Shown here in pieces: positions 10,987 to 23,881 of a DNA stretch of 64,000 nucleotides. Below the pieces are notes generated by a model. The model was not told the origin of the DNA, did not search any database, and saw nothing but the letters and a program-made list of their open reading frames with translations. The DNA lies in NCBI GenBank assembly GCA_003008705.1, contig PDUO01000018.1, forward strand, positions 1,022,579 to 1,086,578, written 5' to 3'. How positions within the stretch are numbered: the first letter of the stretch is position 1; every line of letters starts with the position of its first letter. The position numbers were made by a program, and so were the translations under genes. This DNA is from Pezicula radicicola (lineage: Eukaryota > Ascomycota > Leotiomycetes > Helotiales > Dermateaceae).

Positions 10987-12880
10987 AACGATCTACCCTA
11001 TAGCCAATCGGTCTAACTAGCGACGCTATCACTGTAGGTGTAGGTAGGTAGGTTGTTCATTACATTAGAGTTCGTTCGAGTATTATCAGGCTATTTATCC
11101 ATTACATAGGTAGAAGATACCACTATATCGAGTAAGGTATATCCGGTTGTTGATATTCAAGATATCCTAACTACTACAGAGCTGTAATTGGATTGCTTAC
11201 CTAGCTTAAACGAGCTTATATTTCTATTGTAAAACAGCTAGAATAGAATAATTCGGATCTCGTTTATATAGGACGAGGTTATGAAATTTATAATTATCTG
11301 ATTTTATGTTTTCTTCCTGTAGCTACTATAAAGCTATATATCCTCTGGTGTAGGCTATCTTGTATCATCGATCTATATACTAAATCGAGTATATCTTTGT
11401 AGGTAAGCTTCTTGTCTCTCTAGATTATCCTACTACTTTACTTCTAAATAGTGCTTGAATTCGAATCCGAAGCCCTAAGGATGATTTCGTCCTTGGTGTT
11501 GAGGGTTGTTTTATTAGTATAAAGACAAAGGTTAAAACCTAGGAATATAATATTGAACCTCTTGATATATTAATATTTGGTAAGTTATACTCTGATAGCT
11601 AGTGGGAAGGTGGTATTTAGAAAGAGCTTGATATATAGGTTAGTAATTATATCGGCCTTGTTATCGGAATTATAGTCTGTCAAGACCTATTGCGGTAATC
11701 CAACTAGTACTACTTTATTTCAAGATACTATAGAGAAATGTATAATGTATATCACTCAGAAAAGGGTATCTAGGTATAGTACCTGAGTTAGTGGGAGATA
11801 TTGTAAGTTCTCTGTGTGGTGAGTAAGTATTATATAGTATTCCTCCTTCCTCCCTCTGAAGATAGTCTTTATATATTTCCTTAATATATTACTAATCGTC
11901 TTCTTCCTCCGATCTTACCACCTTCGCAGCCTTGACAGCCTAGCTAAGCTCTTATTCTAGTTATCGGCCAGACATCCTCCAAGTTATCTAGCTCGGAATT
12001 CCGAACCTCCTATTATAGTATTTAATCTAGCCAAAGGACTTTCTTATAAAAAGCTCTATTTTTTCTAATAACTCTTCAATCTTATTATAGTTCTGATCAG
12101 AGGTCTATTGAGAAATTAGACTAGGAATTATAACTTAATCAATAATACTTACTGTAGTTAAGTATATAAAATAGTTCAGGTCTCTATAATATAAAGATAA
12201 GATAATCCTATATAAGTTCAAGGAGCTATAAGGCTAGTTTCCGGCCTTAACTTTATTACTTAGAAGTTTAAATTCCAAATCTATAGGGACCTTATCTATA
12301 ATTTCAATCTCTGCCCTCCGAGCCTATCTCTTTATTTTAGCCTGAAGATCTTCAATAATATTATAGGTAGGCGGAGGGAGTACTTCCGCTCTATTGAACA
12401 ATAGTGTCTTATCTTCTGATGTCTATATTATCCTATATACTTCCAGAACAAGTATCTCCGAAATAGTAGGTTGGACTTTTATAAAAGTCTTAGAAAGAGG
12501 CTATGATTTCTTTATACTAATATTAATAAGACCAGTAAATTTCGATTATATCTTAGAATTAATAGCTACAGGAAGTAACCATGAAAAGACCTAATATTAC
12601 AGTAGATTCGATTTAAGTATAGGCTTACTATTCATTGAGGTGATGGTTATAGCTATAATATATATCCAGGTATATCAGCGAATACAACGGAAGCTACGAT
12701 ATAGTAGATAATGATTTAAAGATTGGTTATAGAAGACTATTATTAATAAAAGAACAGAATTAAACATCTATAAGAAAGGAGGGGGGAACTAATGAAAACA
12801 CGAATACACTAGAGGAATAGGTCAAAACCTAGAGATGGCGATTTATGAAATAGGGTACCTAGTACGGGATCGAAGGAAGA
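10987..12880. other. RIP-altered DNA without recognised gene
   Basis: AT-rich DNA with scattered short open stretches, the longest near 12394-12594 (plus). No domain was recognised. The uniform excess of TA dinucleotides suggests further relics that cannot be read by eye. Confidence 0.4.
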
Positions 12881-12885
12881 CTAGC

Positions 12886-13290
12886 TTACCAAAAGCGAAG
12901 GGGGCCTTTTTGGACGAGTGCGCTAGAGAGGGGAGAAGAGTATGACGAGAGAGCAGCATCGCAGTGGGAAGAAGCGTAGTATTTATTGTTGCAGCACCCT
13001 GGACTAGGCAGCCACGATGCGGCCGCGCCAAGGACAGCGAAGGGACTTTGCGGGGGTGGTGTATAGTTCGGGCGTTTCATCATCTCCCACTTCTTTGTAA
13101 TTCTCGTCTCTTTAGCCCTGTAACATAGAATATAATCCTTCAAACCTATAAGTATATCTTTCTACTTAAGTAGTAGCTTCATGACTTCCCTATTAGAATC
13201 AAAACCTATAGTATTCCTAAGTAACTCCTTCTTATCCTATAGTAACTCGAGAACTTTCTTGATACCCTTCTCTATAATTTAAATATCTTT
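12886..13290 (-). pseudogene. 3' end of an unidentified RIP-altered gene
   Basis: Reading the minus strand from about 13290, one frame gives KKVLELL-TAG-DKKELLRNTIGFDSNREVMKLLLK-TAG-KDILIGLKDYILCYRAKETRITKKWEMMKRPNY, then a Pro/Ser-rich tail, ending at 12886. The stops are TAG. The N-terminal part has a charged, helical look. The last 70 residues come from a GC-rich island with no RIP signature. I do not recognise the family. Confidence 0.45.
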
Positions 13291-14539
13291 TAAGTTATTG
13301 CCCTATCCATAGATTAGCCTTGTAGGTCATCTTTGGAGGAATATTGTATATCTATAATTGGATTTTAGGATGTAATGATATCTACTATATTTACTAATAG
13401 AAATTATAGGATAGTATAGTACTATAATTGATCAAAACAAGAAAGTAAGGATATAATATTTTAATGATAACTAAGTACAGGGCTGTATACGGTTGATATA
13501 GAAGTAGACGATCTATTATCAGACTGAGATTGGTCCCTGAGGTTTTGTCCAAGTATATACTAGTGGTGGTCGCTCTTCTAGGAGCCTGTGGGGATTTAGT
13601 CGCTGAACCTCTTGTACTAGGAGCTCTACGCAGTTGGGTATTTTAATGCCTGTGTAAGGTTCTCCTCTGTCGCCGCTTCTCGGGGAACAAGAATTTTATC
13701 TATATAAGCTATTATAGTGATAATGATGAACCTCGTAGACTGTAATTACTAGAGATAGAGTAGTAAGCCGTGCGGAAGTGTTGATAGGCCTTTTACTAAC
13801 GAATATATCAGGTGTGATATATAACTCTCTATAATACTATATAGAGGTTGTGAGGATATAATCACGTCTAGATTGTAGGTTACTAGTAGTGGTGGAGTAG
13901 AGATACTAACGATTTATAACTTTAGAGACCTCACCCCGTCTATAGCCTTCTTATATCACTATACAATTCCGCTGGGCCCATTTCTTACTACTTCGAACTG
14001 TCCTTGCGGTGAGAGATGACTGCCGTCTACTTATCGTCCTCTGTGATATAGTTATAAGTGAAATAGCGGTTGGAGATCTCGATGGTATTTAATCAACTTC
14101 TATAAGACAACATTTAGAGATTCAAGGGTGAAAAGCATAGATATAACTATAGTTGGGTTATATCTATCTATCTCATACAGGCCTCCACTAGGACTCTTAT
14201 TAAAATAGAATGATTTATCCTAATATTGAATAAAAGGTTTTATACATAAGCCAAGACGGCTACTAACAAAGTTATCCAGGAAATGATTTATCCAACTCTT
14301 ATATCTGAGATCCTAGTTCCTTTATCTTGAAAGGTATAGAACCTTATATATTTTTCGACAGATCTTAGTACGGTAGAGATAGTCTCTCGGGAGTATATAG
14401 TCGATCTAGTAAAACGATCACCTGGTCTAAGAATTGATTATAACTCATAACGAATTTATCTTTGATCTATCAAGAATTCAAACTCGCTTTACTCCTATAT
14501 AATATTAGCTATTAACTTAAATACACGTTGAGGGTGATT

Positions 14540-15728
14540 AAGGAAGGAGTACTAAAGGAGACATAAGGTAGATATTATCGAGATATAATGGAATATTAGT
14601 ACTGTCCCTATGTATCCTAGGAATAGACAAAGTATTACTATTATAAAAAGTTCCAGAGGTAAAACTAGTTTCTGAATCATACTCTGTTAGAGTACTATAT
14701 TGAGTTGATGTATTGTTTTTATCACCTTCTATTAATGACAGTCTATTATCCTAGACAACTACCCCAGAATTTAGAAGTAACCATGATATATACATCGGAG
14801 TTATAGGTTGGGTATATAGAATCAAATCCCAAGGTTGTTTGGAACATAGTGATAGATTCCGCACTATATAACCATCTTCGGTTGGAAAGCTACACTCTAT
14901 TATAGAATTATTAGCAGGATACTCTTCATGTCGCTTACAGGGCTCGAGCAGGTCCTTTAATGACCAGTCTATAGATCGCATTGCCTCTAATTGAACTTTG
15001 GAAAGTAGTTCGAGCCGGAGTTTATACAGCGGAAGCTAGCCGTATTCAATAAGAAATAAAAAAAGTTCAGATAGGCCTCTCAGACTATCTTTCAAACAGG
15101 GGATTAAAGCATCAATAAAGTTAAGGAGAGTATCTAGTTGGTGCTTTCCTAATGGCCGGAGGCTGTTACCCAGAGTTAGTTAGAAAAGAACATTAGTATA
15201 TATATATACAATTAGGGGAATGTACTATTCATCTCTCAGAGCCGTAGAAGTAAAAATAACAACGCCCTTACTAAAACGCCAGGTAAATTATACCCATGGT
15301 TCCTTTATTTAGACTATATTTTTAAATTTCTTCTTTACTTTTTCCCTATTGTCCTTTATACCTTAAGATAGCTCTTCACTATCTTGTATAATTGTTTTAG
15401 GAAAGCAGAGGTCTATGTACTCTACGAGTAGATATAATAGAGGTGAGGTATCTTCATTTATCCTAGTAGGTATTGTTCGATGATTCTCCCTCTGTAGTCT
15501 CCTCTCTTCTTTCCAGAGATTAAACCTTGTCCGCTCTTCTAGATACTACCTAAAGAACTTAGCTTAGTATATTCTCTTTATAACTATAGTCTATCTTTTA
15601 TTCTTTGTATTATCACTGATATATAACTATAGTATTTCTAGGCATTGCCGTCTAGTTAAGGTCTATAAAGGTGGTATAGGGCGGCCTGGATCCTGGTAGA
15701 TAGTTTCCTGGCCGGAATTAGTAGTCAT
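14540..15728 (-). pseudogene. Unidentified gene relic, RIP-altered
   Basis: An ATG at 15728-15726 opens MTTNSGQETIYQDPGRPIPPL. The same frame can be followed for about 1.2 kb with TAG as almost the only stop, including an uninterrupted stretch at 14751-14981 (MRSIDWSLKDLLEPCKRHEEY). It may continue further towards 13560, but stops become dense. Readable stretches are Leu/Glu-rich (LGKHQLDTLLNFIDALIPCLKDSL) without a domain I can name. The single-frame continuity over 1 kb is the evidence that this was a gene. Confidence 0.5.
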
Positions 15729-17060
15729 GGTTGATAATAATTAAAATTGTTCCTAGAGGAATACAATATCATTGAAAGATATAATATCTTATACTCTCTG
15801 AGTCAAATACACCGGTAATAGATCAAGATCTTAGCCCTTAGACTTTCGCTTTAAGGGCTTTGACTTAGTAGGAGATACTGACTTCTACTTACGCTTTAAG
15901 GTCTCTCGTTTTACAGGAGGAGGCAGAGGATGCGGGGTTACGAGGGGCGTGTCCCTTCTATTCTGGACACCTTCCTTGTTTATGATAGTATAAGGGGCGT
16001 CGAGCTCTCTATAAGATAGCTCTTCCTAGCCGATATCATAACCTACCTAATCAACCTAAGTCTCTCCAATTTCTACTACGGTCTGATATAACCACTCTAC
16101 AGGATCGTTGATCTACCTAAGACAAGCCTGTCCAGAATTAAGAGTTAGGCCCGTAGAGACAGGAGTTCCTTAGGGTTATACTATCTCTAGTATATATTCC
16201 CTCTTAGGTAACTAGTATTACAATACTAAGGGATCGTCTAGTCTACTATCATCTCTAACTCGATCTATCGGAAGGCCGGTAGCTAAGACAATACCTAGTC
16301 CTAACCTACCTCTTCCTCTGTCTTCTAGCTATTCAATTTTCAGTGTCTATTTTCGGATATTCGGCGATAGAGCTTACTCAGGGTTATTGTTGGGATAAGG
16401 TATTATAGCAGGACTAGATAGAGGGATAGGATAGATAATTCCTTGAAACTTTACTATAACAGGCTCATGGATAGAAGGATATTATACTAAGTATTGATTA
16501 AGGGTATCTTACTCCTAGTATAGCCAGTGAAGAATATCCCCGAGAGCCTATATAGTATTTAGAGGGATAATAGCGACGGAAGGGGGTTAAAACCTTCTTA
16601 AAATCCAGAGAGCTTAATATATTACCTTTAGAACCTTAATCTAAGTATATACTAAACTATATTCTTATAAGGTAGGGATTATCTAGAAGGGTTTAGAGGT
16701 AACTAATCTTTAGATAATTCTATTACTTAATAAGGAGACAAGGGAAGAAGGAACTTAGATAGAATAAAAGGTTACCTAAGTCCTTTAAGTTACCCCGCTA
16801 GTCCCTACCTAAAATTAGATCACTATACCTAAATAGGATCTACTTATATAGTTCCTAGTCTACTTATTATAAGTAGTATATACTTAATAATTAGTTTAGG
16901 ATAATAGCTTATTATTTAATATATTCTCTAAATATATATTAATTTATATTTAGTCTATTTATAAGATTTACTCTTTCTAGTCTACTTATATACTTAGGTT
17001 CTATAGCTATAAATTTTAAGCTAGTTATAACCTTGGTTTAATATAAATTATATAGGATAT
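15729..17060. other. AT-rich flank of the retrotransposon
   Basis: RIP-altered DNA rising in AT content towards the LTR. No frame with recognisable similarity was seen. 16800-17060 is nearly pure A/T with few CpG. Confidence 0.4.
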
Positions 17061-17210
17061 TATTATAGATTAATATATTAGATATATATTTAGATATTAT
17101 ATAATCTTGATTATATTCTTTAAAAGTATAAAGAGTTATTAATCTTCTTAATTCCTTATACTATATCTTATATCTAGAATCTAATACTAACTTAGACTTA
17201 AACCCTTATA
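17061..17210 (+). repeat. 5' LTR
   Basis: About 150 bp matching 22690-22839 with few differences. At its start the 3' copy reads TATCACGGGTTGAT and this copy TATTATAGATTAAT: every change is C-to-T or G-to-A. The original start was probably TGTCACGGG. The 3' limit is set by loss of similarity after CCCTTATA. Confidence 0.8.
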
Positions 17211-20200
17211 CTATATAGTACTAACCTAGATAATAATAACTAAAGAAACTAAGAAATTATAATATCAAAGATAACTTATAATATAAGAAGATAACTATAA
17301 CCTAGTAGATATAATATAATATTGAAGATTAGAATAGTACTAAAGGTACCCTAGGATAATAATAACAACCAAGACGATTAAGACTCTGAAGGTACTCAGA
17401 GACCTAGATAATATATAAGACTAAGGATAACCTTAATAGATCCTTAATTAGATAATAATATCTATAAACTAAGTAATAATAGAAATCAAGAACCTAAGGA
17501 GGAGAACTAAGGGGATACATTAGGGAAGATCTATATACTAGACTATATTAGTAGAGACTATCTATTACTTCCCTTACCTTATATTAGGATTCTTGATAGT
17601 ATAGATATACTTAAGAATTAAACCCGGAAGTACCCTAAGTTTTAGTAGGATATCTTTATAGTAATATAAGAGTAGGTCTAGTCTAGCTATAATTAAGAAC
17701 CCAATAATACTCTCTATACTAAGATAATTAGGTTAAAGAAAGAAAATAATAAACTATAACGAGAAGGAGAATAAGATACTTTAACTAAAGAGTTTCTTAG
17801 TACTAAGCTAGAAAAAGTAAATAAGAAATTAAAGAAACTAGATAAAGAGAGAGACTAGAATAAAGTAATTATTAACTATCTATAGTTAGAGTAGTAATAT
17901 AGTATTGAACTAAACCTATAAAACTATAATAAACCCTTAAGATACTAAAGTTCTAAATTATATATTTTATAAAGGCTTGATAATTCTCTATTATATAGAA
18001 TAACTAAGATCCCTGAGATTAATATAACTAGAAGAGTAATAATATAATACCCTTTGAACCTTTCTAAACAACTATATAATAATCCTAAATTCCCTGATAT
18101 ATCTATATTTTTAGAAGATAGGGTTATATTCAATAGTTGGAAAGATAAGGTATATAATAAGTTATACAATAGTATTACCTAGTATTTAATAAACTATTAT
18201 TAAATTATATATATTAAAAGCTAAATAGAAGGAGTAGTATACTAATAAATTCAAGTATAGTATTAGTTAGACTATACTTATACTTTCTAAACAACTAATA
18301 AAGTCCTTTATATACTTAAGAAAGTCTATAGAGATAAGAATAGAAGAACTCAAGCTATAAATAAGATATATATATTGAAAATAAAAAGGAGGTCTTTTAA
18401 TAACTTTTATATAGACTTTACCTACTATATAGTAGAGATTAGATACTCTAATAATACTCTAATTCCTCTACTTGAAAATATAATCTCTGATAAGCTAGTA
18501 GGTAAGGTTATCGGATTATAGAAGCCTTTTAATTATTATAATCTAGTTGATTTTTATTAGGAAATCAACTACTAGATATAAGAATATAATAGGAGAGTAT
18601 CTAGCTATCTAAGAATATCTTATTTTATACTCTTAATAGATTAAATAAAAATATTAAGATTAAACCCTAATGGAGTCTTTAAGTTAGAGGGCTACTAACT
18701 AAATCTAGTAGAATATATACTACTTACTTAGTATAGATATTATTATAAGTATAGTAAATATAGATATCGAATTAGTAACTATACTAAACTATAGATAAAG
18801 GAGATACTATACCTTTTTACCTACTTAGTGAATAAACTAAATAAGGTTACTATAGACTTAGATAATAATAAAACTATTATAGAGGGAAAAGAGGAGTCCT
18901 AGACTAAAGTTATAGTCTAGAACCTAACGATAAAGGATTAAAGACGATAAGGATTTCTATATACTTAGTATAAGAGAAGAAGGAAAAGCTAGATAGTATC
19001 TATCTAGTTTTATTATATTCTATAGATATAGATAAGGAATAGTTATAGATAACTACTCTTATAGATAGTAGAGTAAATAGAATTACTTTTATTAATTAAA
19101 CCTTTATATATAATAGTAGACTTCTACTTCTTTAACTTCAGAAGCTATATTGATTAGAGGTAGTTAATAACTACTAATCAATAGTCGGTTAAATTATATA
19201 TCTTATATAACTCCTTATAGATATCTAAGGATATCGAGAATTACTACCTTGTTTTATTACTAAGCTTAGTTAATATCCTATTATTTTAGGAATACTATAG
19301 ATATAGACCTATAATCCTATTATTTTATAGTAGAAGAATACTCTTATATTTACCTTAAGTTATTACCGTTAGACCTATAGAGTTAAGTAATATATTAAAG
19401 TATAAGGAATTCCTTAGGAAGGGAATACTATCCTAGTACTAGATATTTATATAATTAGAGCTACCCTATTTATATAGTTAGTAGATAAGGTAAGGAGAGC
19501 TCCTAAAGACTATATAGTTTTTACTATAACTTTATAAGATATTGAAAAGGCCCTTATACCTAAGGTAATAATCAACCTTTATAAGAAGCTTCCTAAGGAA
19601 TACTAGGAGTTTCTAGATATATTCTTAAAGAAAGAGGTAAATAAGCTACCCCTATACCGCCTGTATAACTATAAGATATAACTTAAGGAAGGAGCTAAAC
19701 TACTATTTAGACCTATATATAATATATTAAGAGAAGAGCTACTTATTTTATATAAGTATCTAGAAGAAAATTTAGAAAAGGGATTTATTTAAGCCTTAAG
19801 ATTACCTACTACTTCCCTGGTTATTTTCGTTAGGAAGCTAAGAGGTAGATTATATTTCTATATAGATTATAGAGCTCTTAATATAATTACTATAAAGAAT
19901 CGATATCTAATCCTACTTATTAGAGAGATACTAGACTAGCTCTACTAAGCTAGATACTATATAAAACTTAATATTATTTCTACCTTTAACTAGTTATATA
20001 TTACTAAGGGAAAGGAATAGAAAATAGTATTTTAGACGAGATATAACCTTTTTAAGTACCTGGTTATACCCTTTAGACTAATAAATAAACCTATATCTTT
20101 TTAGTACTATATTAATAATACCTTATAAGACTATCTAGATATTTTCTATACTACCTATCTTAATAATATCCTAATCTATAGTAACTCCCTTAGTGAATAT

Positions 20201-22689
20201 AAGAAGTATATATAATAGATACTCTAGTAACTTAGAGAGTTTAGGTTATAAATAGATATTAGGAAGTATAAATTCTATATTTAGGAAGTGAAGTATCTAG
20301 GTCTCATTGTTAGTATTAATAGAATCCGGATAGATTCTAACAAGGTCTCTATAGTAGTTAAATAACTATAGCTAGTAAATATCAAGGATATATAAAGTTT
20401 TCTTAGATTTATAAACTTCTATTAATGATTTATCAAGGATTTTATAAAGTATATATTACCCCTTATAAAACTAACTAAGAAGGATACCTTGTTTAACTAG
20501 GATACGGCTTATAAGTAAGTATTTAGGAGTCTCAAGAAGGTATTTATATTAGTACTAGTATTATAGTACTTTAACCTAGATAAGCTAAGTATAATTAAAT
20601 ATAATTCATCGGACTATATCAATACTAGATATTTATCTTAACTAGATAAAAATAGGACTCTATACCTAGTTGTATTCTTCTTCTAGAAACTAACACTAAC
20701 TAAGTATAACTATAATATCTATAATAAGGAGCTAATAGCTATTATATAATCCTTTAAGGAATAGAGAGCTAAGCTTAAAGGAGTAGGAGTTCTAGTAGAA
20801 GTCCTTAATAATTATAAGAATCTTTAATACTTTATAATAATAAAATACCTTAGCTACTAGTAGACTAGATAGAGTAAGTTCCTCTTATAATTTAATTTTA
20901 GATTAATCTATTAACTAGGAGTATAGAGCGGTAAGCCCGACGCCTTGACTAGATACTCTTTAAACTTACTATAGGGCGAGGAAGATAAGAGATACTAGTA
21001 CTAAAATTAAATAGTTCTAAAGCCTTATAATCTATCTCCTAGGATACTTCCTATTACTCTTAACTAGAATACCCTATATAGAGAGGGCGGAGATTTATAA
21101 ATATCTCTCGAGGAGCTTATATCAATAGCTTATAAATAAAACCTAATACCCTCTAAGATTATTGAAATACTATATAAGGGAGATTATTAATTATCTCCGG
21201 ATCTAGCTTGGTTAAAGATTCCTATCTCTATACTCTTAGAGTAAGAAGAAAGATTATATATAGGAAAGTAGTTATTTATACCTAAAGATAATACTCTATA
21301 CCTCTAACTACTATAATCTTACTATAATAATATTATAGTAAGATACCTAGGGAGGGTAAAGACCTATAAGCTACTTATAAGGAATTATTACTAGCTATAG
21401 ATAACCTAAACTATATAACGATATATATATAACTATTATATCTACTCAAGATTAAAAGTATTAAGGCTATTGTATCAAGGACTTCTTTAGCTACTAGATC
21501 TACTAATAAGGAGATAGGAGAATATTACTATAGATTTTATTATTAACCTACCGAGAAGTAAAAGTAAAATAACTAGCTAAGTCTACCGGAATATCTTAGT
21601 AGTAATAGACCAGCTCTTAAAGTAATAGTACCTTATCGGATATAGATCTATAGAAGTAAAGTATACTATATATTTATTCCTCTACTATATCTAGAAATAT
21701 TACAAGCTCCCTAAGACTATTATATCTAACTAGAGGCTATAGTTTACTTTAAGATTATAGTAATATATTTACTAGAGACTTAGTATCTCTATGAAACTCT
21801 CTATTACTTTTTACCTAGAAACGGACGGATAGTTAGAAAATTCTAATTAGATCCTTGAATAATACCTTTATACCTATATTAGTTATACTTAGGATAACTA
21901 GGTAAACTAGCTACCACTAGTAGAGTTTACTATAAACAATTATAAGTTAGAGACAATAGGAGTAATACTATTTTATATAGTCTATGGATAATACCTACGA
22001 ATAGAGACTAAACCTCCCTAATCGATACTTAGACTTCTAACTCGTTAGTAGTTAGATATTACTATAGTAGATAAGTTTACTAAATAGATAAAAGGATTAA
22101 TAGATTTCCTATATATAGAAATGAAAATAGCCTAGGTATATTATACTAACTAAGCTAATATATCTTGATCTTTAGCTCTAGCTTTCTATATAGGTAATAA
22201 AGTCTAGTTAGATATAAGGAATTTAAATATAAATAGACTAAGTAAGAAGTTAGCTAAGAAGTATATCGACCTATTCAATATTAAAGAAGTTATTAGTCCT
22301 ATTATATATTATCTAGATCTTCCTCTAGTATTAAGAATCTATAATATTTTCTATATAAGTCTACTATATACTATAACTATAGATCCCCTTCCGGGTTAAT
22401 ACCTACTACTATATTTATATATAGTCCTGGAATTAGATAATACAAAGGGTAGAGTATAGATAGTTACTAATGTATTAGACTCTAGAATTATAAAGAATCA
22501 ATAAGGAAAGGTAAGATTAGAATACTATATAAAATAGAAAGACTACCCTCCTTCGTAGTAGCCTCAATGTAATCTAATACTAGGTTATAAAGTACTACTC
22601 TATGATTTCTATATATAGTACCTAGATAAGCTATTACCGACTGAAGTATAGTATTATAGGAGCTCCTAGTTCCTTAAAAGGGGGGGTAG

Positions 22690-22839
22690 TATCACGGGTT
22701 GATATATTAGATATATATTTAGATATTATATAATCTTGATTATATTCTTTAAAAGTATAAGGAGTTATTAATCTTCTTGATTTCTTATACTATATCTTAT
22801 ATCTAGAATCTAATACTAATCTAGACTTAAACCCTTATA
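22690..22839 (+). repeat. 3' LTR
   Basis: Follows the G-rich polypurine tract at about 22677-22686. It matches the 5' LTR through CCCTTATA. No matching 5-bp target duplication survives next to the two LTRs. Confidence 0.8.
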
Positions 22840-23460
22840 CTTTTATTCCGTAGGTACCTTTTTAGAAAGGTACCTATAAAGAAAAAGGTACCTTTAATTT
22901 TATAAGTACCTCTAGAAAAAGGTACTAGTAAAAACAAAGGTACCTCTTTAAATTAGGATATAGCTTTAGAGAGCTATTCTCTATTAAACTATTAAATAAG
23001 GTAGGTCTTCCTAAAATAATAGTATAAGTTTTAATTCTCTTATATATTCTAAGTTATATCTAATATAAGGACTTCTAGAATAACTATTCTCTTATATAGT
23101 AAGTATATAATTTTCTTTTATATAGTATAGTAATTCTACTATCCTATCTTATTATATATAATAAAACTTAAAGAAAGTAAAGTAAAAATATAAGAAGAAG
23201 GAAGGAGACTATTATTATTAAAGTATACAAGCTTAGGAAATTTCTTAGTATAGAGGTAGTATTATTTATCTACTAAAATAGATATTATTCAACCTATATA
23301 TCTATTAATAGACTAGGCTAGCTACTATATAAAGAGGATATAGTAAGTTAGTCCTTTATATCAAAGGTATAACTTATACTAAGCCTATATTAGATACTTT
23401 TATATCCTGTCCTAAACTTTATACTCCTATAAGATATTGATACTTAAGTTCAGAAGCGTA
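22840..23460. other. AT-rich DNA with clustered GGTACC palindromes
   Basis: Directly after the 3' LTR, five or more copies of (A)GGTACC(T) or a one-base variant occur within about 130 bp (about 22850-22975), in both orientations and spaced 20-40 bp. The rest is RIP-altered DNA without recognised coding. Confidence 0.5.
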
Positions 23461-23569
23461 CTTTAAAGAGAGGTTCTCGGCCGCACTAATCGTAGATAGA
23501 GAGTGGTACCTTGGCGGGTGAAGTGCCTGGGCTAGTGAAGGTAAATGACGTATCTAGTTGACAGTCACA

Positions 23570-23682
23570 CACCAGGGGGTGTCAGTGCTCATGGCGTCAC
23601 GTGGAACTTTTCGTGCTGGAAGTTAGTGAGGTGTTAACTAGATTTAGCCACGTGACGCCATGAGCACTGACACCCACTGGTG
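23570..23682. mobile_element. Foldback miniature element, copy 2
   Basis: Left arm 23570-23604 (CACCAGGGGGTGTCAG..CACGTGG) and right arm 23648-23682 are reverse complements over 35 bp with one mismatch. The loop is closely similar to copy 1 at 1477-1588. This copy is almost undamaged, while DNA 100 bp to its left is RIP-altered. Confidence 0.75.
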
Positions 23683-23881
23683 CAGTCTGCCAGGACAGAA
23701 TTCCTTGGCCCCATATCTGCAGGGGAGAGGAGCAGGGCTATTTAGTCTTCGGTAAACAGCCAATTAGAATAAATCAAATTATATCATATTATTTCCAAGG
23801 TCCCAACGTCACTGCTATAAAGTTTCATCACTATATTCATCTGCAAGCTTTCCACGCGTCCCAAGGAAACAGGCTGAATGA

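Larger units (their letters stand above)
17061..22839 (+). mobile_element. Ty3/gypsy chromovirus retrotransposon, RIP-saturated
   Basis: A complete LTR element of about 5.8 kb on the plus strand. Two LTRs of about 150 bp flank an internal region that still reads, with many TAG/TAA, as protease (TTLIDSR near 19051-19078), reverse transcriptase (FYIDYRALN at about 19853-19880; YLNN where YLDD is expected, near 20155-20170), integrase (FYLETDG near 21808-21830, then an LPLVEFTINNY stretch) and a C-terminal chromodomain-like segment (LDSRI..LEYYIK near 22475-22540). A polypurine tract (AAAAGGGGGGG) directly precedes the 3' LTR. Protease-RT-RNaseH-IN order and the chromodomain place it in the fungal chromoviruses. 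No frame is translatable, so the element is dead. Confidence 0.88.

Noticed and set aside
17945..18169. Minus-strand 74-residue hydrophobic frame inside the retrotransposon
   Set aside because: It is an accidental frame in A/T-saturated gag-region DNA; the coding strand there is plus.
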